DNA of 64,000 nucleotides from Bacteroidaceae bacterium (GCA_017541025.1 JAFXZY010000005.1:1-64000), one strand, 5' to 3'; numbered from the stretch's first letter, positions 35,237-44,966 are shown. Numbers and translations are program-made. The notes: generated from the letters alone by a model not told the origin.

Positions 35237-35997
35237 AGATAACATTTTTAGGCACGGGAACCAGTTGCGGTATTCCTCAGATGGGATGTCATTGTACTGT
35301 TTGTACAAGCAGAGACCCTAAGGATAAAAGGTTGCGCTGTTCTGCTCTGGTTCAGGACGATAAGACTAATTTACTAGTTGACTGTAGTCCTGATTTCCGT
35401 GAACAGATGTTACGTATTGATTTCTGCGAGCAAATAGATGCTCTTCTTGTAACGCACGAACATTACGACCATGTAGGTGGAATAGATGATTTGCGTCCTT
35501 TTACCTACTTACATGATTTACCCATCTATGCCGATGCTTATTCTTGCAAACATCTTCGTGAACGTTTGCCTTATTGTTTTGTGGAGAACAAATATCCCGG
35601 TGTGCCCCGGCTTCAACTTTGTGAGATGAAAGAGGGGGATAAGGTGATGTTTGGCAATATTCCCGTTACAGCTCTACAGGTAATTCACGGCAAGTTGCCA
35701 ATACTTGGTTTCAGAATAGGAGATTTAGGGTATATAACAGATATGACCGGCATAACACCGCGTAGTATGGAACTGTTGAATGGAATAAAAATGCTGGTGG
35801 TAAACGGGTTGCGACACGAACCACATGCTACCCACCAGACAGTAGAAGATGCTATTGCATTTTCCAGAAGTCTGTCACCAGATATTCCTACATATCTTAT
35901 CCACATGAGCCATCATCTGGGGCTTCACGCTGTAGAAGATGCTTTTTTGCCAGAAAACATTCATCTGGCTTATGATGGTCTTGTTTTAGAATTCTAA
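35233..35997 (+). CDS. Metallo-beta-lactamase fold hydrolase, PhnP-like
   Basis: A 254-residue hydrolase whose N-terminus FLGTGTSCGIPQMGCHC carries the Cys-rich start seen in PhnP-type phosphodiesterases. The metal motif is THEHYDHVGGIDDLR (HxHxDH). Later ligands include VIHGKLPILGFRIG and LIHMSHHLG. It may hydrolyse cyclic phosphodiesters; the true substrate is unknown. Translation is coupled to murB by the ATGA overlap. It ends directly at the convergent outer-membrane gene. Confidence 0.88.
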   Translation: MKITFLGTGTSCGIPQMGCHCTVCTSRDPKDKRLRCSALVQDDKTNLLVDCSPDFREQMLRIDFCEQIDALLVTHEHYDHVGGIDDLRPFTYLHDLPIYADAYSCKHLRERLPYCFVENKYPGVPRLQLCEMKEGDKVMFGNIPVTALQVIHGKLPILGFRIGDLGYITDMTGITPRSMELLNGIKMLVVNGLRHEPHATHQTVEDAIAFSRSLSPDIPTYLIHMSHHLGLHAVEDAFLPENIHLAYDGLVLEF

Positions 35998-37188
35998 TCA
36001 CCACTTCTTAATTAAGAAGTTGGGGTTGACCCTAAGGTAAATTCCAAAGTTGAAATTCAGTTCACTGTGTTTAGGAAGCCAAGTCTGGTAGGCTTCTGCC
36101 TGAGCACCTACCACATAATGTTTGGCTATGACGTAATGATAGCTGACTCTTGCAGAAATGGTGTTGTTCCCGTCAAAGTCAGTTTGGTCTATCTGACTAA
36201 CAGTATTATATAATGGATTTCCGTACAGGCTTATAAAATGCTTAGGTGCATACAGATAGTTTGCTTTTATACCAAGATGGTTCCACAGATTAAGATTCAC
36301 GCCGGTATGCAAGGCAAGCCCTGACTTAAAGGGCCACAGTTCACCACTTTGCTGATAAGCTGCCAGCATATTCACTTCTGCTCCCAAGTGCTTCAGGGCC
36401 TTGCGGTTGGCATTCCACTTCATTCCTACTCCCACGCCAGCATTACAGATAGTCTGAACGCCACGCATGGCAATATTCTGCTCTCCGCCTCTGTGTTGGA
36501 TAACTAATTGTACAGGAGAAAACCAATTAATCTTTTTTCCTGGCTTGTTGTATTTAATCATCCAGTTCATTCCTACGGTGAAGGCTTCCTGATGCGTGTC
36601 CAGTTCAAAGATGTAACTTTGCCAGTTCAACCAAATGTCTGCATGAAGATGTGGCCTGTCCCATAACAACTGAACACCCATCTCGGGATCTTGGGAGATA
36701 TTTAGCTCTGGATTAAAAAGCGGCTCAATCAGTTGGTGGTTCTGACCTCCGTATATATCTCCCAAAACGATTGTCAGGTATTTGAATTGAGCTTTAGCCC
36801 TAACCCATGGAAGAAGATGGGCACCTGACTGATATTGGTTGCCTTTCCAAGTGCCTATATCGTGATAGGCGTAGCATGGGTATTTGTTGGCACCATTAAA
36901 GATGAGAGCATGCAGACCCACCTCCAAACCAATCTGCTTGATAGGATTGAAAGTGAGTTTGGGTTGTATCCATAAGCCTGGAAGAGAATATCCTTTTACT
37001 AGTTTTCCGCTATACTCATTATCGTGGAAGAAGCTTAGATTGTCAATCTCAACGCGTAATGCCTTAATGTCTGTGCTGTCGATACGGTATTCAGAGGTTG
37101 CCAGTTCATCCCACATCTCTTGCGCCATACTGTTATAACAAGCACATGATAAGGAAAGTATAAAGAACAGATATCTACCCATTTTCAC
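35998..37188 (-). CDS. Outer-membrane beta-barrel protein
   Basis: A 396-residue exported protein with a signal peptide ending in SMAQ. The mature sequence alternates amphipathic strands and ends with an aromatic/basic tail (PNFLIKKW), as expected for an outer-membrane barrel. Stretches such as KLTFNPIKQIGLEVGLHAL and WVRAKAQFKYLTIVLGD resemble capsule assembly or DUF-type barrels of Bacteroidetes. No catalytic motif. It is the last gene of a long minus-strand block, 10 bases after the DedA gene. A perfect 18-base palindrome (ACTTCTTAATTAAGAAGT, 36003-36020) lies in its 3' end. Confidence 0.7.
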   Translation of the reverse strand: MKMGRYLFFILSLSCACYNSMAQEMWDELATSEYRIDSTDIKALRVEIDNLSFFHDNEYSGKLVKGYSLPGLWIQPKLTFNPIKQIGLEVGLHALIFNGANKYPCYAYHDIGTWKGNQYQSGAHLLPWVRAKAQFKYLTIVLGDIYGGQNHQLIEPLFNPELNISQDPEMGVQLLWDRPHLHADIWLNWQSYIFELDTHQEAFTVGMNWMIKYNKPGKKINWFSPVQLVIQHRGGEQNIAMRGVQTICNAGVGVGMKWNANRKALKHLGAEVNMLAAYQQSGELWPFKSGLALHTGVNLNLWNHLGIKANYLYAPKHFISLYGNPLYNTVSQIDQTDFDGNNTISARVSYHYVIAKHYVVGAQAEAYQTWLPKHSELNFNFGIYLRVNPNFLIKKW

Positions 37189-37198
37189 TTTTTATTTT

Positions 37199-37825
37199 TC
37201 ACTTCCTAAACCCCTTATATGCCAGATATATAACCACAAAGGCACCTAAGGCAATCATTGCGATTTTTACTTCGTTGCTGTATTCTGCAACTTTGGCATC
37301 CAACTGGTCGTACGGAACCACACTTGCCATATAGTAGCCTATTGCAGCCAAGATGCTGTTCCATGCAGCAGCTCCTAAGCATGTATATAGGATAAACTTG
37401 TTCAACTTCATCTTAGCCAATCCTGCAGGGATGCTGATGAGTTGCCTAACGGCAGGTACCAGTCGGCCTACCAATGTTCCTATAGCTCCGTGGTCATTAA
37501 AATATTTCTCAGCCTTCTCCACTTTAGTCTGGTCTATCAGGCACATGTTGCCCAATCTGCTATTAGCAAACTTATATACCAGCGGGCGTCCCAGTGTGTA
37601 AGCCAGCCCGTAATTGATGAGTGCACCTATGAGAGCACCCAGAGTGGCACAAACAACTACCAGAAACACATTCATCTCCCCATTGGTGGCGGCAAGATAA
37701 GCTGCTGGCGGAACCACTACTTCGCTGGGGAAGGGAATGAAACTGCTCTCTATGGCCATCAGTAGGGTGATAACCCAATAATTAAGGTGCTCCAAGCACC
37801 ATGCTATGAAAGGTATACTCTCCAT
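37199..37825 (-). CDS. DedA family membrane protein
   Basis: A 208-residue inner-membrane protein of the DedA/VTT family, now linked to lipid (undecaprenyl phosphate or phospholipid) flipping. Conserved stretches are ESSFIPFPSEVVVPPAAYLA, GALIGALINYGLAYTLGRPL, and FNDHGAIGTLVGRLVPAVRQLISIPAGLAKMKL, with four to five membrane helices. It is 9 bases from the glycosyltransferase gene upstream in the block. Confidence 0.9.
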   Translation of the reverse strand: MESIPFIAWCLEHLNYWVITLLMAIESSFIPFPSEVVVPPAAYLAATNGEMNVFLVVVCATLGALIGALINYGLAYTLGRPLVYKFANSRLGNMCLIDQTKVEKAEKYFNDHGAIGTLVGRLVPAVRQLISIPAGLAKMKLNKFILYTCLGAAAWNSILAAIGYYMASVVPYDQLDAKVAEYSNEVKIAMIALGAFVVIYLAYKGFRK

Positions 37826-37834
37826 TTCGAATGT

Positions 37835-38989
37835 TTATACAAATTTTTTCCTGAATTCTCTTTTATTTGTAAAGCGCCACTTTAACCATGCCTGAATGTC
37901 CCATAATGGAATCATGGAACAGAAATAGGGTAGTGTCAGGTGGTAGCTTTTAATATCGAATTGCTTGGTGGTTTTGCGGAAATAAATGTCTCGGATGATA
38001 TAAATACTAATCCAAAGGGCAGTCAAGATGCCCAAGACTATTTCATTCTGAAGCCAAAGTAAACAACAAACGATGGTTGATAAAGTGAAAAGTAAGGGAA
38101 GGAATACCTTTATGGCATACCATGTTCTGTAAAGACACTTGTATGTGGTATGTCTTCGCGTTTCCATAAAGAAGACCTCTTCCTGTGGCCACGTGTGGGG
38201 CAAGGGATTGTCTTGCAGGAGTATTGCTTTCCTGCCTATGGAAACAGCACATTGCTGGCGTGAGATGTTTTTGTTGACAAGCAGTGTTGCCGCCCCAACT
38301 TGCAACTTTGAATCAGAAGCAAATCCGTTATGTTCAAAGAAGTAATCTTTGCGGTATGCTAATATGGTATCATCTGCTCTGTAAGGATGGTGATTAGTGG
38401 CAAACGGAAGCCACAGCATCTGTTGCCACAGGCGGAAGAATTGGCGCTTCTTCATCATCCAACTGTTGCCTTGGACATATTTGGTGAATCCTATGATGGC
38501 ATTCTTGCCTTGTAGCTCAGTATTCATGAAATTTAGTAGCCATTCTCCTGTTTCAGGGTAACAGTCGGCCTGAGTAAATACTACCCATTCGTTACAGGCC
38601 GTCTTCATGCCCAACGTCATGGCCAAACGTTGCATACTGATATCTCTGGCCGATGCAGGAATGGATGAATGACTGAGATGCAGGTATGCTGCCTCCATTT
38701 CCTCTAACAGTTTTAGCGTATCATCAGAACTATGTATGTCAACAACGATTACCTGATAATCAGCTGGATAATGCTGTTCGAGGAATAGGGGGAGATGCTT
38801 GCGTAACTTGTCGGCTTCTTCCTGCGCTACAATAACAACAGCTACACTGGGGAGTGATGTATTCTTAATGCTTTCTGTGCTCTGTATGCGACCAATCTTA
38901 CCCAACCTGGCATAATGGAGCATTAGTATTATGGAGATTATCCACAATACGGCATTTACACATAGCATTATGACTGCTGTTCCTAACAT
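37835..38989 (-). CDS. Membrane-bound family 2 glycosyltransferase
   Basis: A 384-residue protein with an N-terminal membrane helix (VIMLCVNAVLWIISIILML), a GT2 domain (about 45-270: PSVAVVIVAQEEADKLRKHL, VIVVDIHSSDDTL, VVFTQADCYP as the DxD-like site) and two or more C-terminal helices (LLFTLSTIVCCLLWL). It probably works in envelope polysaccharide assembly. Start codon is 6 bases after the lysA stop, so it is cotranscribed with the amino-acid genes. Confidence 0.85.
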   Translation of the reverse strand: MLGTAVIMLCVNAVLWIISIILMLHYARLGKIGRIQSTESIKNTSLPSVAVVIVAQEEADKLRKHLPLFLEQHYPADYQVIVVDIHSSDDTLKLLEEMEAAYLHLSHSSIPASARDISMQRLAMTLGMKTACNEWVVFTQADCYPETGEWLLNFMNTELQGKNAIIGFTKYVQGNSWMMKKRQFFRLWQQMLWLPFATNHHPYRADDTILAYRKDYFFEHNGFASDSKLQVGAATLLVNKNISRQQCAVSIGRKAILLQDNPLPHTWPQEEVFFMETRRHTTYKCLYRTWYAIKVFLPLLFTLSTIVCCLLWLQNEIVLGILTALWISIYIIRDIYFRKTTKQFDIKSYHLTLPYFCSMIPLWDIQAWLKWRFTNKREFRKKFV

Positions 38990-38995
38990 TATTTA

Positions 38996-40171
38996 TTATA
39001 TATCCTCTGTGGTATATCCTACGGGAAGACTTCTGCAGTTGTACTGGCTTGCCATAATTTCTCCGTATGCACCGGCAGAGCGCAAGGCCAGTAAATCTCC
39101 ACGTTTGGTGGCATTCATACTATAATCCTTTACAAATACATCGCTACTCTCGCAGATTGGACCTACCACATCATAGGTTTCTTCTGCTTCATTACTGGTA
39201 AGGTTGTCAATCTTGTGGAACGCATCGTACAGAGCGGGGCGGATAAGATCGGTCATACCTGCATCCACAATGGCAAACTGCTTGGTGGCTGCCTTCTTGA
39301 CATACAGACATTTGGTGATAAGAGAACCACACTGAGCTACTACGGCACGTCCCAATTCGAAGTGCAGATGCTGGCCAGGACGTAGTTTCAGATATTTTGC
39401 ATAAGTGTCGAAGTATGCCTTGAAATTGGGAATGGGCTGTCCGTCTGGGTCCTGATAGGAGATACCCAGTCCGCCTCCCACATTAATATTCCTGACGTTA
39501 CGGATGCCATTCTGTTCCAGACGGTCCTGTAGTTCGTTTATTCTGTTGGAGAGTACTATAAAGTTATCCATCTCCAATATCTGGCTTCCGATGTGGAAGT
39601 GCAGACCTACAAACTCCACGTTCTTCATCTCATTAGCCAGCGTGATTACTTTCTCCATATCCTCCATGGCAATGCCAAACTTGTTTTCAGCCAGGCCTGT
39701 GGTGATGTTGGCGTGTGTGTCAGCTCCTACATTGGGATTGATGCGGAAGCTCACCTTAGCCACTTTCTGCATTCCAGCGGCAATCTCGTTGATAACCTCC
39801 AACTCAGGAATACTTTCCACATTGAAGTACTGAATGCCAACCTTCAGACCCAGTTCTATCTCCCAGTCACTTTTCCCGACACCAGCGAAAACAATTTCTG
39901 AGGCAGGGAATCCGGCATTCAGACAAGCCTGAATCTCACCGCCACTTACGCAGTCGGCTCCAAAGCCAGCCTTTGTGATATGACTAAGCACTTTGGGATT
40001 AGTACAAGCCTTTACTGCATAATGCAGGTGATAGCCCTCGTGCTGTTCGGTCTCTTTTTTAATTGCTTGCAAAGTTTTGTCAAGCAGTTCCGTATCATAA
40101 TAGTAGAATGGTGTCCTAATAGAACGGAACTTCTCTACCAGGACGGTGTTATCCTTTAATAAATTTTTCAT
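38996..40171 (-). CDS. lysA: Diaminopimelate decarboxylase LysA
   Basis: PLP enzyme of 391 residues making lysine from meso-diaminopimelate. The PLP lysine is in HYAVKACTNPKVL. Other family marks are GADCVSGGEIQACL, FRINPNVGADTHANITTG, GLHFHIGSQI, NVGGGLGISY, ELGRAVVAQCG, and the C-terminal VGPICESSDVFVKDY. It follows lysC by 25 bases and belongs to the minus-strand lys pair. Confidence 0.95.
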   Translation of the reverse strand: MKNLLKDNTVLVEKFRSIRTPFYYYDTELLDKTLQAIKKETEQHEGYHLHYAVKACTNPKVLSHITKAGFGADCVSGGEIQACLNAGFPASEIVFAGVGKSDWEIELGLKVGIQYFNVESIPELEVINEIAAGMQKVAKVSFRINPNVGADTHANITTGLAENKFGIAMEDMEKVITLANEMKNVEFVGLHFHIGSQILEMDNFIVLSNRINELQDRLEQNGIRNVRNINVGGGLGISYQDPDGQPIPNFKAYFDTYAKYLKLRPGQHLHFELGRAVVAQCGSLITKCLYVKKAATKQFAIVDAGMTDLIRPALYDAFHKIDNLTSNEAEETYDVVGPICESSDVFVKDYSMNATKRGDLLALRSAGAYGEIMASQYNCRSLPVGYTTEDI

Positions 40172-40196
40172 TATGGTCTTAATTATGAATTGAGAA

Positions 40197-41516
40197 TCAT
40201 GAATTAAACAAGGTTTTACTCAATGCCTGCAGTGTACGCTTTTTGTCCTCAGCCTTGACCAGGAAAGAAATGTTGTGGTTAGAGCCACCATAGCTGATCA
40301 TACGTACAGGAATATCTTTCAGAGCCTCGCAAGCTATTGTCTCAAATCCTACATTGTCAGAATCCAGGTCGCCCACCACGCATACAATGGTCATGTTCTT
40401 ATCTATGCTTACCGTGCCATATTTCCTTAGGTTGTCAAGGATATCTGTAAGATGTGTTGAATTATCAATGGTTACAGATACTCCCACCTCGCTGGTACAA
40501 ATCATATCCACGCTGGTTTTGTAGGTCTCGAATATCTCAAATACCTTTCTCAGGAAACCATAGGCCAAAAGCATGCGGCTACTGGTAATCTGAATGCAGA
40601 TATTGTTGTCTCGTGCAGCTACTGCCTTAATCTTTCCTTTTTGGAACTCATTGTTGATGATGGTACCTGGAGCCTCTGGAGCCATTGTGTTCAACAGGCG
40701 AACGGGAACACCGGCAAATTTGGCTGGTTGAATACAAGTGGGGTGAAGAATCTTGGCACCGAAATAAGCTAATTCGGCTGCTTCCTCAAAGTGCAACTGG
40801 CGTACAGGCTCTGTATTCTCCACAACACGGGGGTCGTTGTTGTGCATGCCGTCAATATCTGTCCAAATCTGAATCTCTTCAGCTTGGATGGCAGCACCTA
40901 AGAGGCAGGCAGTGTAGTCAGAACCTCCTCTGAGCAGATTGTCTATTTCTCCGTAAGCGTTACGGCAAATATACCCTTGTGTGATGTATATCTGATATCC
41001 GTTATTCTCCTTCAGTAGGGCATTGCTCTTTTCTTTAATATACAGGAAGTCTGGTTCGGCATTCTTGTCGGTCCTTACCATATCCAATGCATTCAGCAGT
41101 ATAGCCTTTATTCCACATTCTTTCAGGTAGTTGGTAATCATATTGGTACTTATGATTTCACCCTGAGCCAGAATCACCTTTTCCTCGAAGGAGGTAAAGT
41201 GAACTTTGGTAAAGGAACGCAAATAGTTGAATTCTTCACGAATGAAGGTTTCTGTTAGCTGCTTGAACTCATCAGTTTTGTATAAATCCTGAATATGCTG
41301 AATATACTTCTGTTCCAGTCTGTTGATGAGTGTGTTGGCACCTTCGGGGTTTTTCTTATAAAGATAGTCTGATATTTCAACGAGCGTATTTGTAGTGCCT
41401 GACATAGCAGACAATACTACCAGTTTAGATTCACCATCAGCTGTAATCAGCTTAGAAACTTCTTGCATTCTTTGTGGGGTACCTACGGATGTACCACCAA
41501 ATTTCAGTACTTTCAT
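40197..41516 (-). CDS. lysC: Aspartate kinase LysC (monofunctional)
   Basis: A 439-residue aspartate kinase, first enzyme of the lysine, threonine, methionine and diaminopimelate pathway. The kinase domain begins MKVLKFGGTSVGTPQRMQEV and includes LLRGGSDYTACLLGAAIQAEEI and WTDIDGMHNNDPRVV. Two C-terminal ACT domains (about 300-439, ICTSEVGVSVTIDNSTHL) imply feedback control by lysine. No homoserine dehydrogenase is fused. Adjacent lysA supports a lysine/peptidoglycan role. Confidence 0.95.
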   Translation of the reverse strand: MKVLKFGGTSVGTPQRMQEVSKLITADGESKLVVLSAMSGTTNTLVEISDYLYKKNPEGANTLINRLEQKYIQHIQDLYKTDEFKQLTETFIREEFNYLRSFTKVHFTSFEEKVILAQGEIISTNMITNYLKECGIKAILLNALDMVRTDKNAEPDFLYIKEKSNALLKENNGYQIYITQGYICRNAYGEIDNLLRGGSDYTACLLGAAIQAEEIQIWTDIDGMHNNDPRVVENTEPVRQLHFEEAAELAYFGAKILHPTCIQPAKFAGVPVRLLNTMAPEAPGTIINNEFQKGKIKAVAARDNNICIQITSSRMLLAYGFLRKVFEIFETYKTSVDMICTSEVGVSVTIDNSTHLTDILDNLRKYGTVSIDKNMTIVCVVGDLDSDNVGFETIACEALKDIPVRMISYGGSNHNISFLVKAEDKKRTLQALSKTLFNS

Positions 41517-41530
41517 TTTGTATATGGTCT

Positions 41531-42190
41531 TTATTTTATAAGTTCGTTATTTTGACATTTGTATACTGTCCCAGGGAAGTAATCTATCCATTGCCAGTTG
41601 TGGGTACTCATCACGATGGCTGTATTCTTCTGTCTTCTGATTTCATCCAATAGAGCCAGAATAAGTTCACCGTTATCTGCATCAAGGTTACCCGTTGGCT
41701 CATCGGCAAGAATTACTTTGGGGTTGTTCAGCAGTGCACGCGCAATACCTATACGCTGTTGTTCTCCACCGCTTAGTTCAAAGATGAAGTTGTCTATTTT
41801 ATCCTCCATTCTCACTTGCTTCAGTACCTCCTGGATTCTTTCTACGCGTTCTGCTTTCTTTTTCCAACCTGTGGCTTTCAGTACGAAGTTCAGGTTCTCA
41901 AATACGGTGCGGTCTGTAAGCAGTTGGAAGTCCTGAAAGACAATGCCCATCTCCCTACGTAAAGCAGGTTGCTGTGAGGTCTTGAACTTGAGCATATTAT
42001 AGCCCAGCACAGTGGCCTCTTCTCCTTGGCAGGGAAGCTGTGCATAGAAGGTCTTCAGGAGTGAAGACTTACCGCTTCCTACCTGTCCTACAAGATACAC
42101 CATCTCACCCTCCTCAACAGTTAGGTTCACGTTTCTGAGAACTTGGTGTTCGCCCTGGAATACGTTTATGTTCTTATAGTTTATTATCAT
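41531..42190 (-). CDS. ftsE: FtsE-like ABC transporter ATP-binding protein
   Basis: A 219-residue ATPase. Walker A is GQVGSGKSS, the Q-loop is VFQDFQLL, the signature is LSGGEQQRIGIARAL, Walker B is VILADEPTGNLD, and the switch His is MSTHNW. This profile is of FtsE/LolD-type ATPases; the annotation FtsE is the usual one in Bacteroidetes. No permease (FtsX) gene is adjacent; it must be elsewhere. The gene is placed between hisIE and lysC, 14 bases from lysC. A short GTTATCG-type repeat precedes it. Confidence 0.75.
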   Translation of the reverse strand: MIINYKNINVFQGEHQVLRNVNLTVEEGEMVYLVGQVGSGKSSLLKTFYAQLPCQGEEATVLGYNMLKFKTSQQPALRREMGIVFQDFQLLTDRTVFENLNFVLKATGWKKKAERVERIQEVLKQVRMEDKIDNFIFELSGGEQQRIGIARALLNNPKVILADEPTGNLDADNGELILALLDEIRRQKNTAIVMSTHNWQWIDYFPGTVYKCQNNELIK

Positions 42191-42225
42191 CGGTTATCGG
42201 TTAGGGGTTATCGTGGTGGGGCTTT

Positions 42226-42840
42226 TTAATGTTTCTTCCACCCCGGGTTATGTCGTTCTGCCAGTTCGGCAGCCATATCCTCTATGCGCAAGCCTTTGCT
42301 GGTAAGTAATACTATCAGGTGGTACAGCATATCAGAGCCTTCGTAGATGAGCCGGTCGTTGGTGCCGTTGGTAGCCTCAATTACTAATTCCAGTGCTTCT
42401 TCGCCCACCTTCTGCGCCATGCGGTTCAGGCCATCTTTAAACAGACTGGTGGTATAGCTTCCTTCAGGCATTTCCTTGTAGCGAGTTTCTATGAAGTCGC
42501 TCAGCTCCGAGAGGAAGAGTAGAGGATTCTTCTCGTTCTTCTCGCCCCAGCAAGTATCTGTTCCGGTATGGCAGGTAGGGCCGTCAGGATGAACGGTTAT
42601 GAGAAGTGTATCCTCGTCGCAGTCGTTCTTAATATCCACTACATGCAGATAGTTACCGCTTGTTTCGCCCTTTGTCCACAGGCATTGTCTTGAACGACTG
42701 TAGAAAGTTACCAGTCCTGATTCCTTTGTCTTGTCAAAGGCCTCTTGGTTCATGTAACCAAGCATCAGCACATTCTTTGTGGTTGCATCCTGAATGATGG
42801 CAGGTACCAATCCTCCACATTTCTGATAGTCAATCTTCAT
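42226..42840 (-). CDS. hisIE: Bifunctional HisIE: phosphoribosyl-AMP cyclohydrolase and phosphoribosyl-ATP pyrophosphatase
   Basis: A 204-residue fusion for the second and third steps of the pathway. The start at 42840 ([10 protein letters not shown]) is preferred over upstream starts because it overlaps the hisF stop by 4 bases (ATGA) and matches the family N-terminus. HisI has [34 protein letters not shown] and the zinc/metal site [13 protein letters not shown]. HisE (about 110-204) has [20 protein letters not shown] and [10 protein letters not shown]. Confidence 0.94.
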   Translation of the reverse strand: MKIDYQKCGGLVPAIIQDATTKNVLMLGYMNQEAFDKTKESGLVTFYSRSRQCLWTKGETSGNYLHVVDIKNDCDEDTLLITVHPDGPTCHTGTDTCWGEKNEKNPLLFLSELSDFIETRYKEMPEGSYTTSLFKDGLNRMAQKVGEEALELVIEATNGTNDRLIYEGSDMLYHLIVLLTSKGLRIEDMAAELAERHNPGWKKH

Positions 42841-43592
42841 AATCTTACGTTTATCTTTTCTGCTCTTAAATATTCTTTTAACTCGGGTATTCCTATCTCG
42901 CCAAAATGGAACACGCTGGCAGCCAGTGCTGCATCTGCATGTCCTATGGCAAAGGCATCGCGGAAATGTTCCATGCACCCTGCACCGCCGCTGGCTATGA
43001 CAGGAATGGAAAGTTCTTCTGCCAATCTTGCTAATGCTTCGTTGGCAAAGCCTGCCTTCACCCCATCGTGGTTCATGCTGGTAAACAGAATCTCCCCGGC
43101 TCCTCGCTGGTTGGCCTCACGTGCCCAGTCAAACAGGTTGTGTTCTGTAGGAATACGGCCACCGTTCAAATAGCACGTCCATCCGTTTTCGTCGAGCCGT
43201 GCATCAATGGCAACCACACAAACCTGACTGCCAAAGTTGTATGCTATCTCATCTATGAGGTTTGGATTACGGATAGCTGCACTGTTGATGCTCACCTTAT
43301 CTGCTCCAGCTGAAAGCATCTTTTCTACGTCGTGCAGTTCGCTGATTCCCCCACCTACGGTAAAGGGTATACTTATCTCAGCAGCAACACGTTGTACCAT
43401 GTCAGTGAAAGTCTTTCTTCCCTCATGACTGGCTGTAATATCCAGGAACACCAACTCGTCAGCTCCTTGTTCGCTGTAGGCGCGTCCCAACTCTACGGGG
43501 TCGCCGGCCTGTCTCAAGTTCACAAAGTTTGTTCCCTTTACGGTCTGCCCGTCTTTAACGTCCAAACAAGGTATGATTCGTTTCGCTAACAT
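42837..43592 (-). CDS. hisF: Imidazole glycerol phosphate synthase cyclase subunit HisF
   Basis: TIM-barrel subunit of 251 residues that, with HisH, forms imidazoleglycerol phosphate and AICAR. Catalytic Asp residues are in [15 protein letters not shown] (Asp11) and [13 protein letters not shown] (second Asp). VGGGI and [12 protein letters not shown] bind phosphate. It overlaps hisA by 7 bases and hisIE by 4. Confidence 0.96.
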   Translation of the reverse strand: MLAKRIIPCLDVKDGQTVKGTNFVNLRQAGDPVELGRAYSEQGADELVFLDITASHEGRKTFTDMVQRVAAEISIPFTVGGGISELHDVEKMLSAGADKVSINSAAIRNPNLIDEIAYNFGSQVCVVAIDARLDENGWTCYLNGGRIPTEHNLFDWAREANQRGAGEILFTSMNHDGVKAGFANEALARLAEELSIPVIASGGAGCMEHFRDAFAIGHADAALAASVFHFGEIGIPELKEYLRAEKINVRL

Positions 43593-44314
43593 GTCTGAGG
43601 ATACTTTTTAATCAGTTCTTTTAAGTCGATACGTCCTTCGTATATCGCTTTCCCAAATACTACGGCTGGGATTCCAACTTCTTGTAGTGCCTCAATATCT
43701 TCTATGCAACTTACGCCTCCGCTGGCAATAAGGTGGCAAGAAGGGTGGGCCTTCATCACCTGCTTGTACAAGTCTATGGCTGGTCCTTGCAGCATGCCGT
43801 CCTTGCTAATCTCTGTGCAAAGCACATTACGTGTGCCTGCCTGCATGTAGCGGGTCAGAAAATCGGGGAGTTCTACGTTGCTGTCTTCTTTCCATCCGTT
43901 TATGCTTACCTTTCCGTTCCTGACATCAGCACCTAAGATCAGGTGTTCGGCTCCGTATTTCTGCAACCATTCCAGATAGAGTTCGGGGTTGGTTACGGCT
44001 ATGCTGCCAGCTGTTACCAAAGTGGCACCAGCCTCGTATGCTTTTTTCAGGTCGTCTTCTGTCTTCACGCCACCACCGAAGTCAATGGTGAGACTCGTTG
44101 CTTGTGTAATGGCTCTCAGTGTGGCATCGTTTACCACATGCTTGCTCTTGGCTCCGTCCAAGTCAACCACATGCAGACGCTTAAAGCCCAGTTGTTCAAA
44201 TTCCTTAGCCATGCTCACAGGGTCGCCATACTCTTTCTTGGTAGCGTAGTCACCCTTGGTCAGGCGTACACACTTACCGTCAATTATGTCTATGGCAGGA
44301 ATCAGTTCTATCAT
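43586..44314 (-). CDS. hisA: ProFAR isomerase HisA
   Basis: TIM-barrel isomerase of 242 residues, converting ProFAR to PRFAR. It opens [19 protein letters not shown], with the general base Asp in PAIDI, and has the second Asp in [13 protein letters not shown]. Phosphate loops are [11 protein letters not shown] and [12 protein letters not shown]. It lies between hisH and hisF with overlaps on both sides. Confidence 0.96.
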   Translation of the reverse strand: MIELIPAIDIIDGKCVRLTKGDYATKKEYGDPVSMAKEFEQLGFKRLHVVDLDGAKSKHVVNDATLRAITQATSLTIDFGGGVKTEDDLKKAYEAGATLVTAGSIAVTNPELYLEWLQKYGAEHLILGADVRNGKVSINGWKEDSNVELPDFLTRYMQAGTRNVLCTEISKDGMLQGPAIDLYKQVMKAHPSCHLIASGGVSCIEDIEALQEVGIPAVVFGKAIYEGRIDLKELIKKYPQTC

Positions 44315-44946
44315 AGTTCCAGAAAGTTCTTAATGATACGTTCTCCTACGCTTCCGCTTTTTTCCGGATGGAATTGGGTAGCATAGAAATTATCCTTGTG
44401 CAAGGCTGCACTGAAGGGCAGAATGTAATGCGTGGTAGCAATGGTCTGAGTGCATACGGGAACATAAAAGCTGTGTACGAAGTAAACAAATTCACCTTCT
44501 GCGAATCCCTTAAATAGCCCGCTATCTAAAAGATGGGATTCTTCATTCTTCACTTTTAATTCTTCATTTTTCGCAAAGTGCAACTGGTTCCATCCCATGT
44601 GAGGTACCTTGTCCTCATGTTTCTGAGGCTGAAAGCGCAGTACATCGGCATCAAAGATGCCCAGGCATTCGGTATTTCCCTCCTCACTATGCTTGCACAT
44701 CAATTGCTGACCGATGCAAATGCCAAGGATAGGGTTCTTAAGGTCGGTGATAACCTTATCCAACCCATGCTCCCTAAGGTATCTCATAGCGTTGCTTGCC
44801 TCTCCCTGACCAGGGAACAGCACTTTGTCAGCTCGCTGCAGTTCCTCAGGATTGTCTGTAAGAATGGGGTTTACGCCAAGCCTTTGAAGAGCGTGGATAA
44901 CAGAATATATGTTTCCTGCGTTGTATTTAACTACTGCAACATTCAT
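44311..44946 (-). CDS. hisH: Imidazole glycerol phosphate synthase amidotransferase subunit HisH
   Basis: A 211-residue class I glutamine amidotransferase that feeds ammonia to HisF. The nucleophile is in PILGICIGQQLM; the His and Glu are in FYATQFHPEKSGSVG. First gene of the minus-strand his block. An insertion between GWNQLHFA and LFKGF (roughly KNEELKVKNEESHLLDSG) is longer than usual, and its DNA matches the A/G-rich repeats found between genes here. The reading frame is kept, and the active site is away from it. Confidence 0.94.
   Translation of the reverse strand: MNVAVVKYNAGNIYSVIHALQRLGVNPILTDNPEELQRADKVLFPGQGEASNAMRYLREHGLDKVITDLKNPILGICIGQQLMCKHSEEGNTECLGIFDADVLRFQPQKHEDKVPHMGWNQLHFAKNEELKVKNEESHLLDSGLFKGFAEGEFVYFVHSFYVPVCTQTIATTHYILPFSAALHKDNFYATQFHPEKSGSVGERIIKNFLEL
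44538..44572. repeat. A/G-rich dispersed repeat inside hisH
   Basis: On the coding strand this reads about AAAAATGAAGAATTAAAAG then TGAAGAATGAAGAAT. It resembles the intergenic strings at 34131-34153 (AAAAGTGAAAAATTAAAAGG) and 37183-37202. It encodes the extra segment of HisH described in the hisH entry. Confidence 0.55.
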
Positions 44947-44966
44947 CTTTTTACACTTTGAGTTTG

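Noticed and set aside
36003-36020. 18-base perfect palindrome as a bidirectional terminator between the convergent genes
   Set aside because: It lies inside the coding end of the minus-strand gene and has no T run on either side.
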